The translations under genes were made by a program, and so were the position numbers. From NCBI RefSeq assembly GCF_036711975.1, contig NC_091967.1:20274001-20338000 (forward strand): a stretch of DNA of 64,000 nucleotides, in the 5' to 3' direction. This DNA is from Onthophagus taurus. Taxonomy: Eukaryota; Arthropoda; Insecta; Coleoptera; Scarabaeidae. Each line of letters opens with the position of its first letter. The stretch's first letter is position 1. The notes under the pieces are model-generated. The model was given only the letters and a program-made list of their open reading frames with translations, was not told the origin of the DNA and ran no database searches. This document shows, one piece after another, positions 1-11,339 of the stretch.

Positions 1-23
1 TCAACGTCATTATTGCGTTCCTC

Positions 24-283
24 CAAGGTTTATAGAACATAAGGTTACCTCATTCCCTATGCCTCTGTAGTATCGATTATTACCCCGCAAATTGACGTCA
101 CTGGTTCGATACAGTCAAAATAAAAGATAGCCTATACGTGCCTATACTGTGGTACAGTCTATATAAAATATTTAAATCTCGCATCGTGTTGTGTTGTTCA
201 TAGAACCAGCTACGTCACTGACTCACCTTGCCTCTCAGAGGAGGAGAATCGGTATTGGGTAACCTTATGTTCTATAGACCTTG
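24..283. mobile_element. Non-autonomous DNA transposon (MITE), 260 bp
   Basis: The ends are inverted copies of each other for about 26 bp with one mismatch (CAAGGTTTATAGAACATAAG at the left, its complement at the right). The element is flanked by the direct repeat GCGTTCCTC at 15-23 and 284-292. There is no coding capacity. An 8-9 bp target duplication fits the hAT (8 bp) or Mutator-like (9 bp) superfamilies; the last base is ambiguous because it could belong to the element. Confidence 0.8.
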
Positions 284-292
284 GCGTTCCTC

Positions 293-1858
293 TTACCGCG
301 TAATTGAAAATAATTACGGAAGATGGCGTTGGCTATAAAATTTTAATTCCATAATGTATAAATTTTAAAAAGGAAACTGTTAATTATCACACAAAAAAGT
401 GGATTAAATGAGGAGTAATTACCTTAATATATTAATTAAAATGTATTATTAATATTAATTAAGCCAGAAGCACCGATCCTTCTTTTAGTTTAGAATATTT
501 TCGATAGATGGGGCTCGTGATAAAATTTAATTTGACATTTAAATAAGTCAAGAGAAAACTGTCACTGTCAAAAAATATTTTTAAAATTGCCCCAAAAAGT
601 TAAAAAAACTCTTTTTATATATCTATGTGAAAAATAAGACAATTTTATTGCTTAAGTAAAATGATTTTTGTAATGTTTAGATTACAAAAAGTACAAAAAG
701 TAAGTAAAGGTTATCCTTTTAATGTTAATTTTAATATTTAATAAAACTATTAATACGTTCTATATTATTTTAAGATTCAATTGAGAATCTGTTTGTACAA
801 ATGTTATGGATGTCGTCGCTGTTGTCGTATTGGTTGTTCACAAAAGCCGGTTAATTATCGATTCTCAGAATTTCTACGGTTTCCCGGACGCGCGGATACG
901 CGCAAAACTTTTCCGGCTTCCTTCTCCTGCTCCTTTTATTAAATTAAGGCCGCGGAGAGTATCGACGTCCGTCCCCACGACGACCTAAACGACGGAACCC
1001 GAAAATTAAGTCTAGAAAAAGCTCTGAACAAATTAATCTGTGCTCCCTTTCAGTACAGAGTGGAGGGCGCGAAGCCAATGATGCCACAAGTGAGATAAAA
1101 ACACTCTTCGGTAGATTACACCCCAAGCCCTTATGTAAATACAGGTGTAACAACCCGAGTTTGATGAGTTTTTGTTACTCTGATTATTAGTGGGGTTATT
1201 TTTCCTAGAGCTAATGAGCCTTAAGGGGGTTTCGGTTACCCTTCAAGTCTTGTTTAAATAACAAAATTTGTTTGTTCAGATTGGTCAGCTGAAATTGAGG
1301 AGTATGGCTTTAGTTGGAGATGTTTACGTAAAATTGTTTCAGTGTTAATTTTGAGTTATTCTCAACAATTTTATTTTGTAGTGAAAATTTAAGGATTTTA
1401 AATCGATTGTTTGGATTTCCCACATATTCAATTTGAGTACTAGATAATCTGTTTTAATCATAAAGGTTATCGTGATGGTTATCGCCGCCCCGTTTTTGCT
1501 CGAATAGTAATAGATACCGCTGTGTCCGCCACAGACACGTGACCTGCACAAGTTCCGGTTGCATTTTCAAAATTGTATATCTTTAATCTCACATAATCCA
1601 AAAAGCTTTTTGAAGAGGATTTTCAGTATGGTTGGATTAACATTATCCATCTTAACACCTTTTTCATTAAATATGAAAAATTATAGTAATTAAATACTTC
1701 AATAATTAAAAATTCTAAATGCATATTCATATCGCGCCATTAATATATGGAACGAAAATCAAAAATAATAAATAGATTGAATATTGTGTTCACGGCAAGA
1801 TACAACATGTTTTTACGTTCATATTCAGTAGGATCTGAAATTATTTCAGGATAGCATA
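293..1858. other. Intergenic, with a GC-richer patch at about 800-1150
   Basis: Mostly AT-rich with no recognisable gene. The stretch around 800-1150 is clearly richer in G+C and CpG than its surroundings and has short overlapping open frames on both strands (806-988 +, 944-1153 -). Neither resembles a family I know. It could be a regulatory element, an untranslated exon, or old coding sequence. Confidence 0.4.
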
Positions 1859-2932
1859 CACAGGAAAAAATCGTGTCGTGTAAAAATTTTAGAGTAGTTG
1901 GTAAAAAGAATTAGAGTAAAAATTGTAATATCACATGGTAAAAATAACTCTAATGTACACTATATTTAATATTAATATAGAGTTCATATATTATTCACTT
2001 AATAGAGTAGTTTTTACAGTTCTCTAAAGGAGAGTTCTTTTTTACTTATGTTAGTGAAGTTATGTAATATATAAAACATTAAATTTTACACTAGACGTGT
2101 ACTTTTCCTTCGGGTACTTCGTAGGCACCGCACTATTTTGCTCGGGATTACTCGTCGGTACCACGTGATCAACATGTGGTGTGATACAGCTAAAATTTAA
2201 CGGTCATCTACTAAACGAGTCGGAACTCGATAGCGTCTCGAGACCTGATTAAACGATTATTTTTATTTTAATTATGTTTGCCAAAATAAAACATTCATGA
2301 TGTGAAATTAGTGGAACTTCCGGAAGATTTTACATACTTGTGAAGATTGGTAAAAATGTGCAACTTGGTGCAACTATACATATAGGAAACTTATAGAAGT
2401 CTCATTAGATGCAGTTTTGATGGTGACTCGGTGGAAACTTTAAAATGAATTAAGTATTATATATGTATATCAACAGAATTTAATTTTTTTAAATTTAAGT
2501 ATATACAATATATTACAAGTAAAAATAAAAACAAATATTTTATAATTTTGATTTTTATTACAAACGTAAAAGTTCCCTAAAAATACTCCACTTCCTATTA
2601 AAAATTAACACTAATAAGTGGAAGATACACACTATTTAGTGATATTTTGTCAATTAATAGAGTAAAATTAGAGCGAATTTTTAATAATTTACACTGATTA
2701 GATTAGAAATGTATCTAATTAGAGTCACGACAACATCTAGTTAGATTACATATAATACACTGTTATAGAGTAACGATTTTACACTATTTAATAAACACTA
2801 TCTTCTCACTATTTAGTGTAAATTTTTAATCTATTCACCTACACTATATAGTGCAAAAAAATAACTCTAAATAAATTGGACCGATCTGAACCATGTTTTA
2901 GAGTTGATTTTTACTCTATATTTTTTCCTGTG
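1859..2932. mobile_element. TA-flanked non-autonomous element, about 1.07 kb
   Basis: It begins CACAGGAAAAAAT and ends with the exact complement ATTTTTTCCTGTG, flanked on both sides by TA (1857-1858 and 2933-2934). Inside are many short dispersed copies of motifs such as AGAGTAAAAAT and CACTATTTAGTG in both orientations. There is no open frame of note. The TA duplication suggests mobilisation by a Tc1/mariner-type transposase. The internal origin is unknown. Confidence 0.65.
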
Positions 2933-2934
2933 TA

Positions 2935-3679
2935 GACATTCGGTCCGTCGTGTTGTGGATCAAGAATACAGTAATTGTTTGGAAGAAGTAGTAAAACAAT
3001 GTATAGGAGGTATTTCGAACAAATCATTATTGGAGATCTTGTATTAAATGGTGAGAATAGTCATTTTGAAATTTTCGCAATTCCTCGAGATATTAGATGT
3101 TATGACCCGCTTAGCCAAGGTCTATAACAAATTCAACAATAAATAACATGTTATCGCAAAATATCCATTTTAAAATCAATAATTCTTAATCCTATATAAT
3201 AATTGAGATGGATCTCTAAATCCATCTTTATAATGAAAATATAATTCTAATCTTCTAATTCAATAATCTTGATATTTTAAATGTTTTGTTTATACAAAAT
3301 GTATTTGAATAACATTACTAAATTTCAGGAGATGATATCTTAGTGAATTTTAAGGGTTTTATTTTATGGTCTTATGATATGCTCTTTCAAAAATGATTAC
3401 GAATTTATTTTATTTTCTCAGAAACCTTAGAACATTTTTGAGTCTATTTGTACTTCCACTCTTCAACGTTAAATTAATAAGTGCTTTTCTCAACTTTTTG
3501 ATTAGATTTCTTTATAAAGGTGAGAAATATATTAAAAAATATTTAGTCAGATATATGGAAATATTCTAATATTGTTTTGCCTCTATGATATTTTACGAAA
3601 AACAAGAAAGTTTTGATAAACAAAATAAATTGTAATAATAATAAATCGAATTAAGTACGATGAAAAAAGTAAATACTTC
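2935..3679. other. AT-rich intergenic sequence
   Basis: No gene, element end or clear repeat recognised. Confidence 0.5.
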
Positions 3680-3965
3680 TTCCTTCTGTATTTAGGCATA
3701 ACTTCACGTTTTCTTCACGTTTTTGCAACTTTTTTTGCACGTTTTGAAGGTTGTCACTCCATCTTTTTCTAGGTCTTCCAAGGCTTCTTCGTCTTGATGG
3801 TTATTTTCATAATTCGTTCTTCTGTCATTCGATCAATGTGCTCATTCTATTTATTTTTTCTGTCCAATACCCATCATTGATGTTATGTTATGTTCCTCCT
3901 TATCCTGCAAGCTTGTCTGATGATCTCACTTCTTTCTCTGTCGATCAATGTTTTCTAAACTATTC
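3680..3965 (-). pseudogene. LINE (non-LTR retrotransposon) 3' ORF remnant
   Basis: On the minus strand, two frames joined by a frameshift read EHIDRMTEERIMKITI and then RRSLGRPRKRWSDNLQNV. This H-x-x-RM ... GRPRKRW-x-D signature is typical of the C-terminal end of LINE reverse-transcriptase ORFs in insects. The remnant is decayed, with no catalytic region left here. Confidence 0.6.
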
Positions 3966-5599
3966 TACGCACTATTTTCATTTCAGTAGTTTCTAGCATT
4001 CTTTTTGTTTTGGATGTTTCTGTTCGAAAGTCGAAATAAATGATTTCTGAAAAAATCTGTAAAATATCTTAGAAATAAAATTAAAAAATTAAAATGTTTC
4101 TAGTTTTCGTCGCATGCTTTCATTCAGTTCTACTTGATTACTTCTTCGACCAGTCCACCGATTTGGAAAATTATTGTTTAAATAATTGCGCTCAATTTAT
4201 TTCATAAGAAATTTCATCCAGATTATTTAAGTGATTTTCAAGATAACTTTCTCTATTTAATCGATGTGGCAGAAATTCATGTTCTGAAATTCCAGCAGTA
4301 GCAGCAGCTATTATGCAAATTGAATAAAATCTTATTTGAAAACATTCGGTTTTCAGTACGTTTATTTATTTTAGACCTTGAATGCGTTGAATGTGGTATG
4401 AATAGAGCTGCTGTTCTTTTGCGATTTATTCCACGCTGTAAGCTTTATTTATGTTATTAGCAATTCATCTAATGCTGCCTTCTGGGTACGTATCGATGAA
4501 ATCAAAAAGTCTTCTTCAATCCACTTTCAATCTACTTCAATGTCAATAGTAAAGAGTTTTTACTTTTGCCAAACGATTGGCGTCGAACAAATGTCAAACG
4601 AGTTTGAAATATTTGGGAAATATATTGCAAATCAATTACGGCAGTTACCGCTGCCACGAATTTTGCATTACAAATTCAAGATTTTCAAAGTATATTGATG
4701 AGAGAACCAATAGTATCTTTAATAGTATCTTGGAGTTGTGTCCCTTCCCTAGTGATGTTGGAATGTTGTCATAGATAATATCAATATTTTGCACGAAACT
4801 TGAAACATTATTAATGATTTTGACAATTTCTGATTTAATTTTTAAATAAAGGTGATATAATAATAAAGGGTTTTATTACAAAACTGTCAATAAAATCCTA
4901 ATATTGAATACCTTAGTACCCTATTATATAAGGGAGGTAGAGATAAATAGCTGTCGATAGTGGCTAAAAATTGAAGAACTGTTTATAGCTTCAGTCGAGC
5001 TGCTAAAGCTTCTCTTATATTTGAGTTCCTTTTTTTGAGTCGAAGGAACAACATCTTCCAGGAGTTGTTCAAAATATTCTTCATACATTCTTAAATGATC
5101 TCGATAGCTATGTTGATCTTCGACGACTAACTCTTCTCAAAGTCGGTTTGATGACCAAAGAAATCTCTTCTTAAAGCCCACGGTGAGGTCTACTAAAGCT
5201 TGCACGAGAAATAAGTTGTACACCATCGTTCAATGTTTCTTTACCTGAAACCATTTCAGTTTTAGTTATCGTCTCAATATGTACGATTGCCTCGTAAAAA
5301 CTTTTTGTGATTTCAGTCGTTTAACTAAGTTCATTTGCGACATTTTTGTAACACCGCCTGAATGAATACATGGACAGTATGGTTCTAATGTATGATTGTG
5401 TAAGTGAAAGTACATCAACTATGCTGAAATCTGGTCTGCTTAACAACTGCAATCGCATAACAAACAATTTAAGGGATAAGATGTATGATACTTGACGTAT
5501 ATTAGCTCACAGAACTTAGGAATAGGAGTGATCAAATGATGACGAAACATTCGAAGAAAAAGAAGATGAGAAAGAAACGACACGAGAACAAGTTGAGAC
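3966..5599. other. AT-rich intergenic sequence
   Basis: No supported gene. The short open frame at 4577-4774 has no recognisable motif and looks like chance. Confidence 0.5.
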
Positions 5600-5965
5600 T
5601 GAGATGTTGGAAAGTAAGGTCAGAAAATTATTATTGAATTACAGCATCACAAGACAGACATTTGTGTAATAACTGAGACGCAAGAAAGGGAAAAGTTAGA
5701 ATACTGTACAACGATTATATGCTGAGAAAACCAAAGGGTGAAAGAGAAGCGTCCAGAGTAGGAAGTCTGCTCGATGAAAGGTTGAGGGACTAACTTAAAA
5801 ATTGAATAATATTCGTGACAAATAATATCAGTCTACATACCAGACACCGGAATCCCATTTAAAGAAGCTAATGGCTTTTACGAACAATTAAAGTTGTTAA
5901 CAGAAAGGCTACTATATTAAGAAAACATTACAATAATGACTTGAACAGAATAATAGGTAAGTAGG
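5600..5965 (+). pseudogene. LINE endonuclease remnant (RTE-like)
   Basis: Fragments in different frames read HHKTDICVITETQ and, about 200 bp later, ISVYIPDTGIPFKEANGFYEQLK. These match the start and middle of the apurinic-endonuclease domain of LINE elements (the xxDIxxITET block and the VYxPDTGxPxxExxxFYExL block). Stops and frameshifts separate the fragments, so it cannot be functional. The same class appears better preserved at 56 kb. Confidence 0.6.
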
Positions 5966-6859
5966 GCTGAACGAGACGAGATATTGATTGATTTTTGATC
6001 CTACAATACTGGAGGATCAACCACATCTATTTTGAACATGAATCTCAACAAAGAAAAACAAGCTTCAAAGTTGTGCTTCCTTGAACAATAGCCAAGAAAT
6101 AGCCATCTGGTTTGACATTTTAACGTGTCATTGATTTTTATTTTTATTACTGTGTGTTGGATAGGTATTTTTTAACTAAAAAATACTTCGGATTTGTTTG
6201 GGAAGAAGGTTACAACATGATATCTGAATTGTGACTCTTTTAAAAACGCACGGTTAAGCCCGAAAGCTTCTAGTTCTAGATCTAATAATAGAGTTAGTAT
6301 GTACTAATATTAATTCATAAAAAATAGTTATTCTGAAAAATTGTAAACGATTGATAGTTTCAAAACTATCTTTCAGTATTCACTGTCGAATATCCATAGA
6401 CACCACCTGTATATTAGCCATTTTATTGAAAATGTGCAAATATGCGCAAACTACATAAAAAAACAAATTTCAACCTGGGATCTTGTGGTACTTTTTTGTA
6501 GCTTAAATTAAAATTTAACATTGCAAATAAAATCTGTTTATAAACGGTATTGAGAAAAAGATAAATAAATTCAGCATTCAAGAAGCTATTACAGTATTAT
6601 ATAAACAACATAAACAGTATAAAATTATAGTAAAATTTCATAAGGGTACAACTTTTAATATGTTTACAATCGTTTCTCAATATTAATCAAATATTTTTGG
6701 AAATTGATATGTAGAATAAGTGTTAACATTACATGTCATTTTTATCCACAGTTGAAGTTAATAGAAAGTAGTTATTGCGGAGCAGCGAGTATTGCGATAT
6801 AACCTAACGATCCACATTTGCAAAATAATAAAAAAGAAAATTAGTAAAATCATGTTATG

Positions 6860-7351
6860 GCCATTATGGACAAGTAACAGAATTTCTTAATCAAAATTAT
6901 ACAAACCGGTGGATTGGAAGAGGTTAAGCAGTTCCTTGGCCAGCAAGGTCACCACACTTTAATTTCTTAGATTACTTTTTATGGGGAAGACTGTAAAGTT
7001 TAGTTTATGCAGAAAATATTGAAAACTGTTCTCTGTTTTCAATATTTTCTGCATAAACTAAACTTACTAGTAGCTAGAATTATGGATGTCACAGAAACTA
7101 TTCGTGCTGATCCTGAGACTGTTAGCAGAGCTACCACTTCAATTCTAAGAAGAGCTAGACTATGTATACAGCAACTGGGTGCATGGACATTTTGAGCAAT
7201 TAATTCAATAAAGCTGTTTCTTTTTAAATGGTCTGCTTGTAGCTAGCTCGGCTAGCGATAGCGTTTTGGGTGTATGTTCATTAGACATTTTTGTCTTGAA
7301 ATCAACACACTCCCAAACTATGGCAGTCACGTCGTGGGACACCCTGTATAA
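6860..7351 (+). pseudogene. Mariner/IS630-type transposase remnant, C-terminal part
   Basis: The frame reads VTEFLNQNYTNRWIGRG, a stop, then AVPWPARSPHFNFLDYFLWGRL, a stop. Further on come ETIRADPETVS and RRARLCIQQLGAWTF. This is the family block RWIGRGGPxxWPARSPDLxxLDxFLWG followed by the usual C-terminal helices of Tc1/mariner-like transposases. An exact hairpin (6996-7065) interrupts the frame between the two parts. The remnant ends near GGGACACCCTGTAT at about 7338-7351, a typical terminal sequence for such elements. Confidence 0.7.
6996..7065. repeat. Perfect 31-bp inverted repeat with 8-nt loop
   Basis: The left arm 6996-7026 and the right arm 7035-7065 are exact reverse complements, separated by TGTTCTCT. 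The arms carry transposase codons (LVYAENIEN), so the second arm looks like an inverted copy inserted into the remnant. Confidence 0.9.
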
Positions 7352-7910
7352 CATGGAAATAAAGTATAAATAGTCTCGTAACGTACCCTATTATAAGGAA
7401 AAGTTATTTTCTAAGTTTGATTTTCCAGGTGAGTTAACGAAGTTTGCTAAAGAATCACCGCCTGTGTGTTTGGCAATATTATTGAAGAATATTATGTATG
7501 GTTTCGACTTACGAGAAAGGTGTTGTAACGGCACCACATCGTAAGTTGATGAAAGCGATAAAGTTTAGCACAGCCCTTTTTTGAATTACTGGAATGAATG
7601 TTTGATCATGTACGTATACGTATTACATATTATGTAACATATGTATTATAATTAATATAATTATGTATGTATGTACTGCTTTTTTATTTTTTTCAGAAAA
7701 AAGAAAATTCTTAATTTTAATTCAATTTGACAGTGTGGGTGCTCATACAGCACCATGAACTAATACGCGAGAGGTCAACGACAGGTTCGATGTCTTGAAG
7801 AATCGACGGTGGTCCGGTGCGAAAGGGCCCCAAAAGATCGGGTTACGTCACATCCCGTGGCGACGGAGGAGTCATCGATATACCCTCTTTCCACGATGTT
7901 GCCTCACCGT

Positions 7911-8198
7911 TTACAGCACCACCAGACTCGACCACCCGCTAACCACCTGACCAAATACCACGTCGTCGTCGTTACAGTATAACATTGGATTATGAACCTC
8001 CGTAACCTGTCCCAGCCATTCTACCAACTCGGGCGTAAGTCCCCATCGCATTTTGATATCACCTATTAAATATATTGGTTGGTATTCATTTGGCGTGAGG
8101 ATCAACCGTGTGAATCTGGCTCGAAATAATTTAAACGTGCCCTTTTTAGATTTACCACCCAGAAGGTATTTTGCACTTTTCATTTCAGCGTCAATCAT
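7911..8198 (-). CDS. Unrecognised 95-aa open frame
   Basis: The frame starts MIDAEMKSAKYLLGGKSKKG and ends VVSGWSSLVVL. The sequence is less AT-rich than its surroundings, and the composition (GDIKMRWGLTPELVEWLGQV) looks protein-like rather than low complexity. I do not recognise a family. Its 5' part lies in the first unit of the 136-bp tandem repeat at 8143-8550. It may be an exon or part of a decayed mobile element. Confidence 0.25.
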   Translation of the reverse strand: MIDAEMKSAKYLLGGKSKKGTFKLFRARFTRLILTPNEYQPIYLIGDIKMRWGLTPELVEWLGQVTEVHNPMLYCNDDDVVFGQVVSGWSSLVVL

Positions 8199-8550
8199 AA
8201 TTTAGACTGAAAATTAAATAATAATAAATGAAGAGTTTTTGGAAAGTATATAAAGTTGATCAATTTGTAATGTTGGTGTTTTTAGATTTACCACCTAGAA
8301 AGTATTTTACACTTTTCATTTCATCGTCAATCATAAATTAGACTGAAAATTAAATAATAATAAATGAAGAGTTTTTGGAAAGTATATAAAGTTGATCAAT
8401 TTGTAATATTGGTGTTTTTAGATTTACCACCTAGAAAGTATTTTACACTTTTCATTTCATCGTCAATCATAAATTAGACTGAAAATTAAATAATAATAAA
8501 TGAAGAGTTTTTGGAAAGTATTTAAAGTTGATCAATTTGTAATATTGAAA
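8143..8550. repeat. 136-bp direct tandem repeat, three units
   Basis: The motif TTTTTAGATTTACCACC recurs at 8143, 8279 and 8415, giving an exact 136-bp period. Units 2 and 3 are nearly identical. Unit 1 differs at several sites, which implies that it is the ancestral unit and the others are younger copies. Confidence 0.85.
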
Positions 8551-8639
8551 CATATTTCATCAATGATATAGAGAAAGTAAACCATGTCTACTTATAATAA
8601 ATAAAAAGTAATCCGATACTTGTTGAGGTATTTGATGAA

Positions 8640-9760
8640 AACGAGCCGAGTTGTGTTCCTTCCCTTTCTCTTGTCCTGCCGCCGTCTTGTTCACGCGATC
8701 GTCGATAGGAAGTGCACCAGAGCTGATGGGAAATGATCGCGTTCGCCTTGCCTCGGTCATATTTTGTTTCAATTATCCGGTGGACGACGAGAGCTTTTTT
8801 TTCTTGTTCTTTTCGTCGGATATTCCTACTTCGGCCTTGGAGTGGGGGAGCTTTTCGCTTTTGGGGTGAGAGCTTTCGGACTACGGCGATTGGTTGCTAT
8901 GGCTTTGGACGAGCTTAAAGGGGCTTTTTAACCACGCCTCTTTCAAAACAACATCCAACATCGATCGTATGCGAGTTATATGCTAATTATTTTATGATAT
9001 ATTTATTCTTTTTTTAAATAAATATATTATCAAAACAATACATTTTATTATTAGTCGTAGAGATATCAACATTTTTGATAAATCAAATACTTTAAATCAT
9101 TTTTTTACTAATAAATAATGTAATATTCTTCAATTTCGCAGAAAAAACGTGTATCAGGTCATAATTAGACCGCCGTTTTAACTTTCTCTCCTTTAGTTTT
9201 GTATTGGGGATCATTGATGCGTAATTAAGTAGTATCCATCGTGGCCGCGGTGTATGTGTTGGAAAGATGACACCCCCAACTAAAAGGGGGCGGAGGGTTG
9301 GGTTGTATGTTGTCCGCAGCCGTAACTAGTGAGTACGTTAATAGACCGTGTCTGTCTGTCCATTGTGAACACCACATGAGCTACAAGATGATGGGGTTGT
9401 TGTGCGAATCGCCGGTCATCCGCTATGAGCCAGTTAGGAATCGCCAAGAGCGACGACTAATGTGAATGAAAGCAGAGAAAGAAGAACTTACCAACAAATT
9501 GGATTGAAAAGAAACTTAACACAATTTAAATCTTTAAAAAATTAGAAGAAAACAGGCTAAAATATAAGATTTACATAAGAAGCTTTAATAAAACCAGCTT
9601 TTATTAGTGAAAACTGAAATGAAAAATATGTTCTGTTAATGTGACAAATCAAAATAAAAAAATGTGTTGATTGTGATGTTGTTAATATTTTAATAGTGAT
9701 GATTTCTTTTGGAAGTAATTTCATTTAAAATCCATTTGAAAGGTGAATTGAGTCAAGGTA
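8640..9760 (+). promoter_or_regulatory. GC-richer region, possible glass promoter and 5' untranslated exon
   Basis: Two stretches, about 8640-8935 and 9150-9450, are clearly richer in G+C and CpG than the flanking DNA and show no transposon features. A good splice-donor match, CAAG|GTAAGA, occurs at about 9755-9764. It could end a non-coding first exon of glass, whose coding part starts at 16170. The link to glass is inference from position only. Confidence 0.25.
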
Positions 9761-9764
9761 AGAT

Positions 9765-10459
9765 TTTTTTTTGTTATGATAACTCGTTATCGCTTGGTGA
9801 TCAATTGTGTTATTATTTGGTAATTAAATATTGTTATCATATCGTTGTATCATGATTATAAGTGGTTCGTAATCTTGATCTACTTGTTCAACTTAATACG
9901 ATATACAATTTTAATGTTTTCTCTTTTTATCAATATTGTTGGGAATTCAATCAAAGAAGTGCAAATGTTTGTTGATTTACTTGGTGTTACGATAAAAAAG
10001 AAAACGTTCTTGACATAGATTTAAAAATATACTTGGTTATTGACAATAATATGATAAAGTAAATCGTTAACAATTATTAAATTTATTAAACAAAGTTTTG
10101 TTATTCTTTTATATACTTAATTTTAATGATTTCATTTGAGCTTCTACATTAAATTTTTAGGATGTTTGTCTGGTAACTGTTGTAGTTCTTGGAAAAGTCT
10201 TGGAAATGCTTTGAATCTCACTATTTTCGAAATCTTATTCTCCAGCCTTCGGATTCTACTTACTACAAAATAAGTCCTTATTTTCCTGAGTTATTTCGAA
10301 TATACTTCTTTACAATACCAAACTAATCGTTTTATGTCACGCATCACCGCTCAGGCAATAGGTAAAAAAAATTATAAAAAATAATATTAAACACCACGGC
10401 AAATACCTTTTTTAGCATCTCTAAAAAGGAATTTAATTCATTCTTTTTACAAATTATGC
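9765..10459. other. AT-rich sequence, no feature recognised
   Basis: No gene or repeat seen. It would be intronic if the proposed glass 5' exon is real. Confidence 0.4.
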
Positions 10460-10935
10460 CACAGATTAATTGCGGTTGGAGACTATAATGCTCCAACAAC
10501 ATCAATGGGGATCTTGGACATTTATAGCGAGAGGTAGAAAGTTACTTAAATCTGTAAAATAACTCTTACACGCTTGCTTCAGGATCCTACGTGTTGGCCT
10601 GCTGATACTTCAATTCTCGACGTTATCGATTAAGTTATAATAATACATAATCGATAAGTTATAAGTGGCTTTTGACTTACCATCGGATTACTCACCGTTT
10701 TTGTCACTATAAATACAGAGGCATCTATAGGATCTTAAGACCTTCTCTAACAAATAGACGCACCACTTGGCAAATACTTAACGATATTTTGGAAAGTTCA
10801 TTCGACACATCTCTCTCAAAAGTTCCGGCACCTAAAAACATAGGTGGACAATGTACCTACCCAAAACATATAACTAAACAGATTAGGAAGAAAACAAATT
10901 GTCACTATGATGTTTTTTTTTGCAAAACATAACAA
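10460..10935 (+). pseudogene. Jockey-like LINE endonuclease remnant
   Basis: The frames read GDYNAP, HQWGSWTFIARGRKLLKS, DPTCWPADTSILDVID, then PSLTNRRTTWQILNDILESSFDTSLS. These correspond in order to the GDFNAKHxxWG, GRxLL, PTYWPxxxxxxPDxID and post-SDH segments of Jockey-type endonuclease domains. Several frameshifts and stops make it a pseudogene. Confidence 0.65.
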
Positions 10936-11339
10936 ATACTTCTGATACTAACTACTTCATTTCTGAACTAAATAAATCTGTTAACCAAATCCGCTCAAAA
11001 TTCAAAATGGTCATTGAGTAAGAAGTGATGACAACATGTGTTTACAAATTACCTAACTACACTCTTTCAACCTTATACGATATAAATCTTCCAGGACGCA
11101 GAAAAATAGATCAATTGCTTGCGGCCGAGGTTGTACAATCAAGACACATCAAATATTTGTGCTAATCAAATTTGAAATCTATTGTACATCTAATACACAA
11201 TATCTGGAAAACATAATGACCATAACAAGTATCAAATAAACCTTCTTGGCTAAATTCATATACTAAGAGCATGAAATTTATAATAATCTAAGAATATAAA
11301 TGTTAATTAAGCCAATACTGTTTGAGAAAGAACATGACT

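Noticed and set aside
8560..8918. Three overlapping open frames on both strands
   Set aside because: They overlap each other in a GC-richer stretch with low-complexity F/S-rich translation; no recognisable domain.
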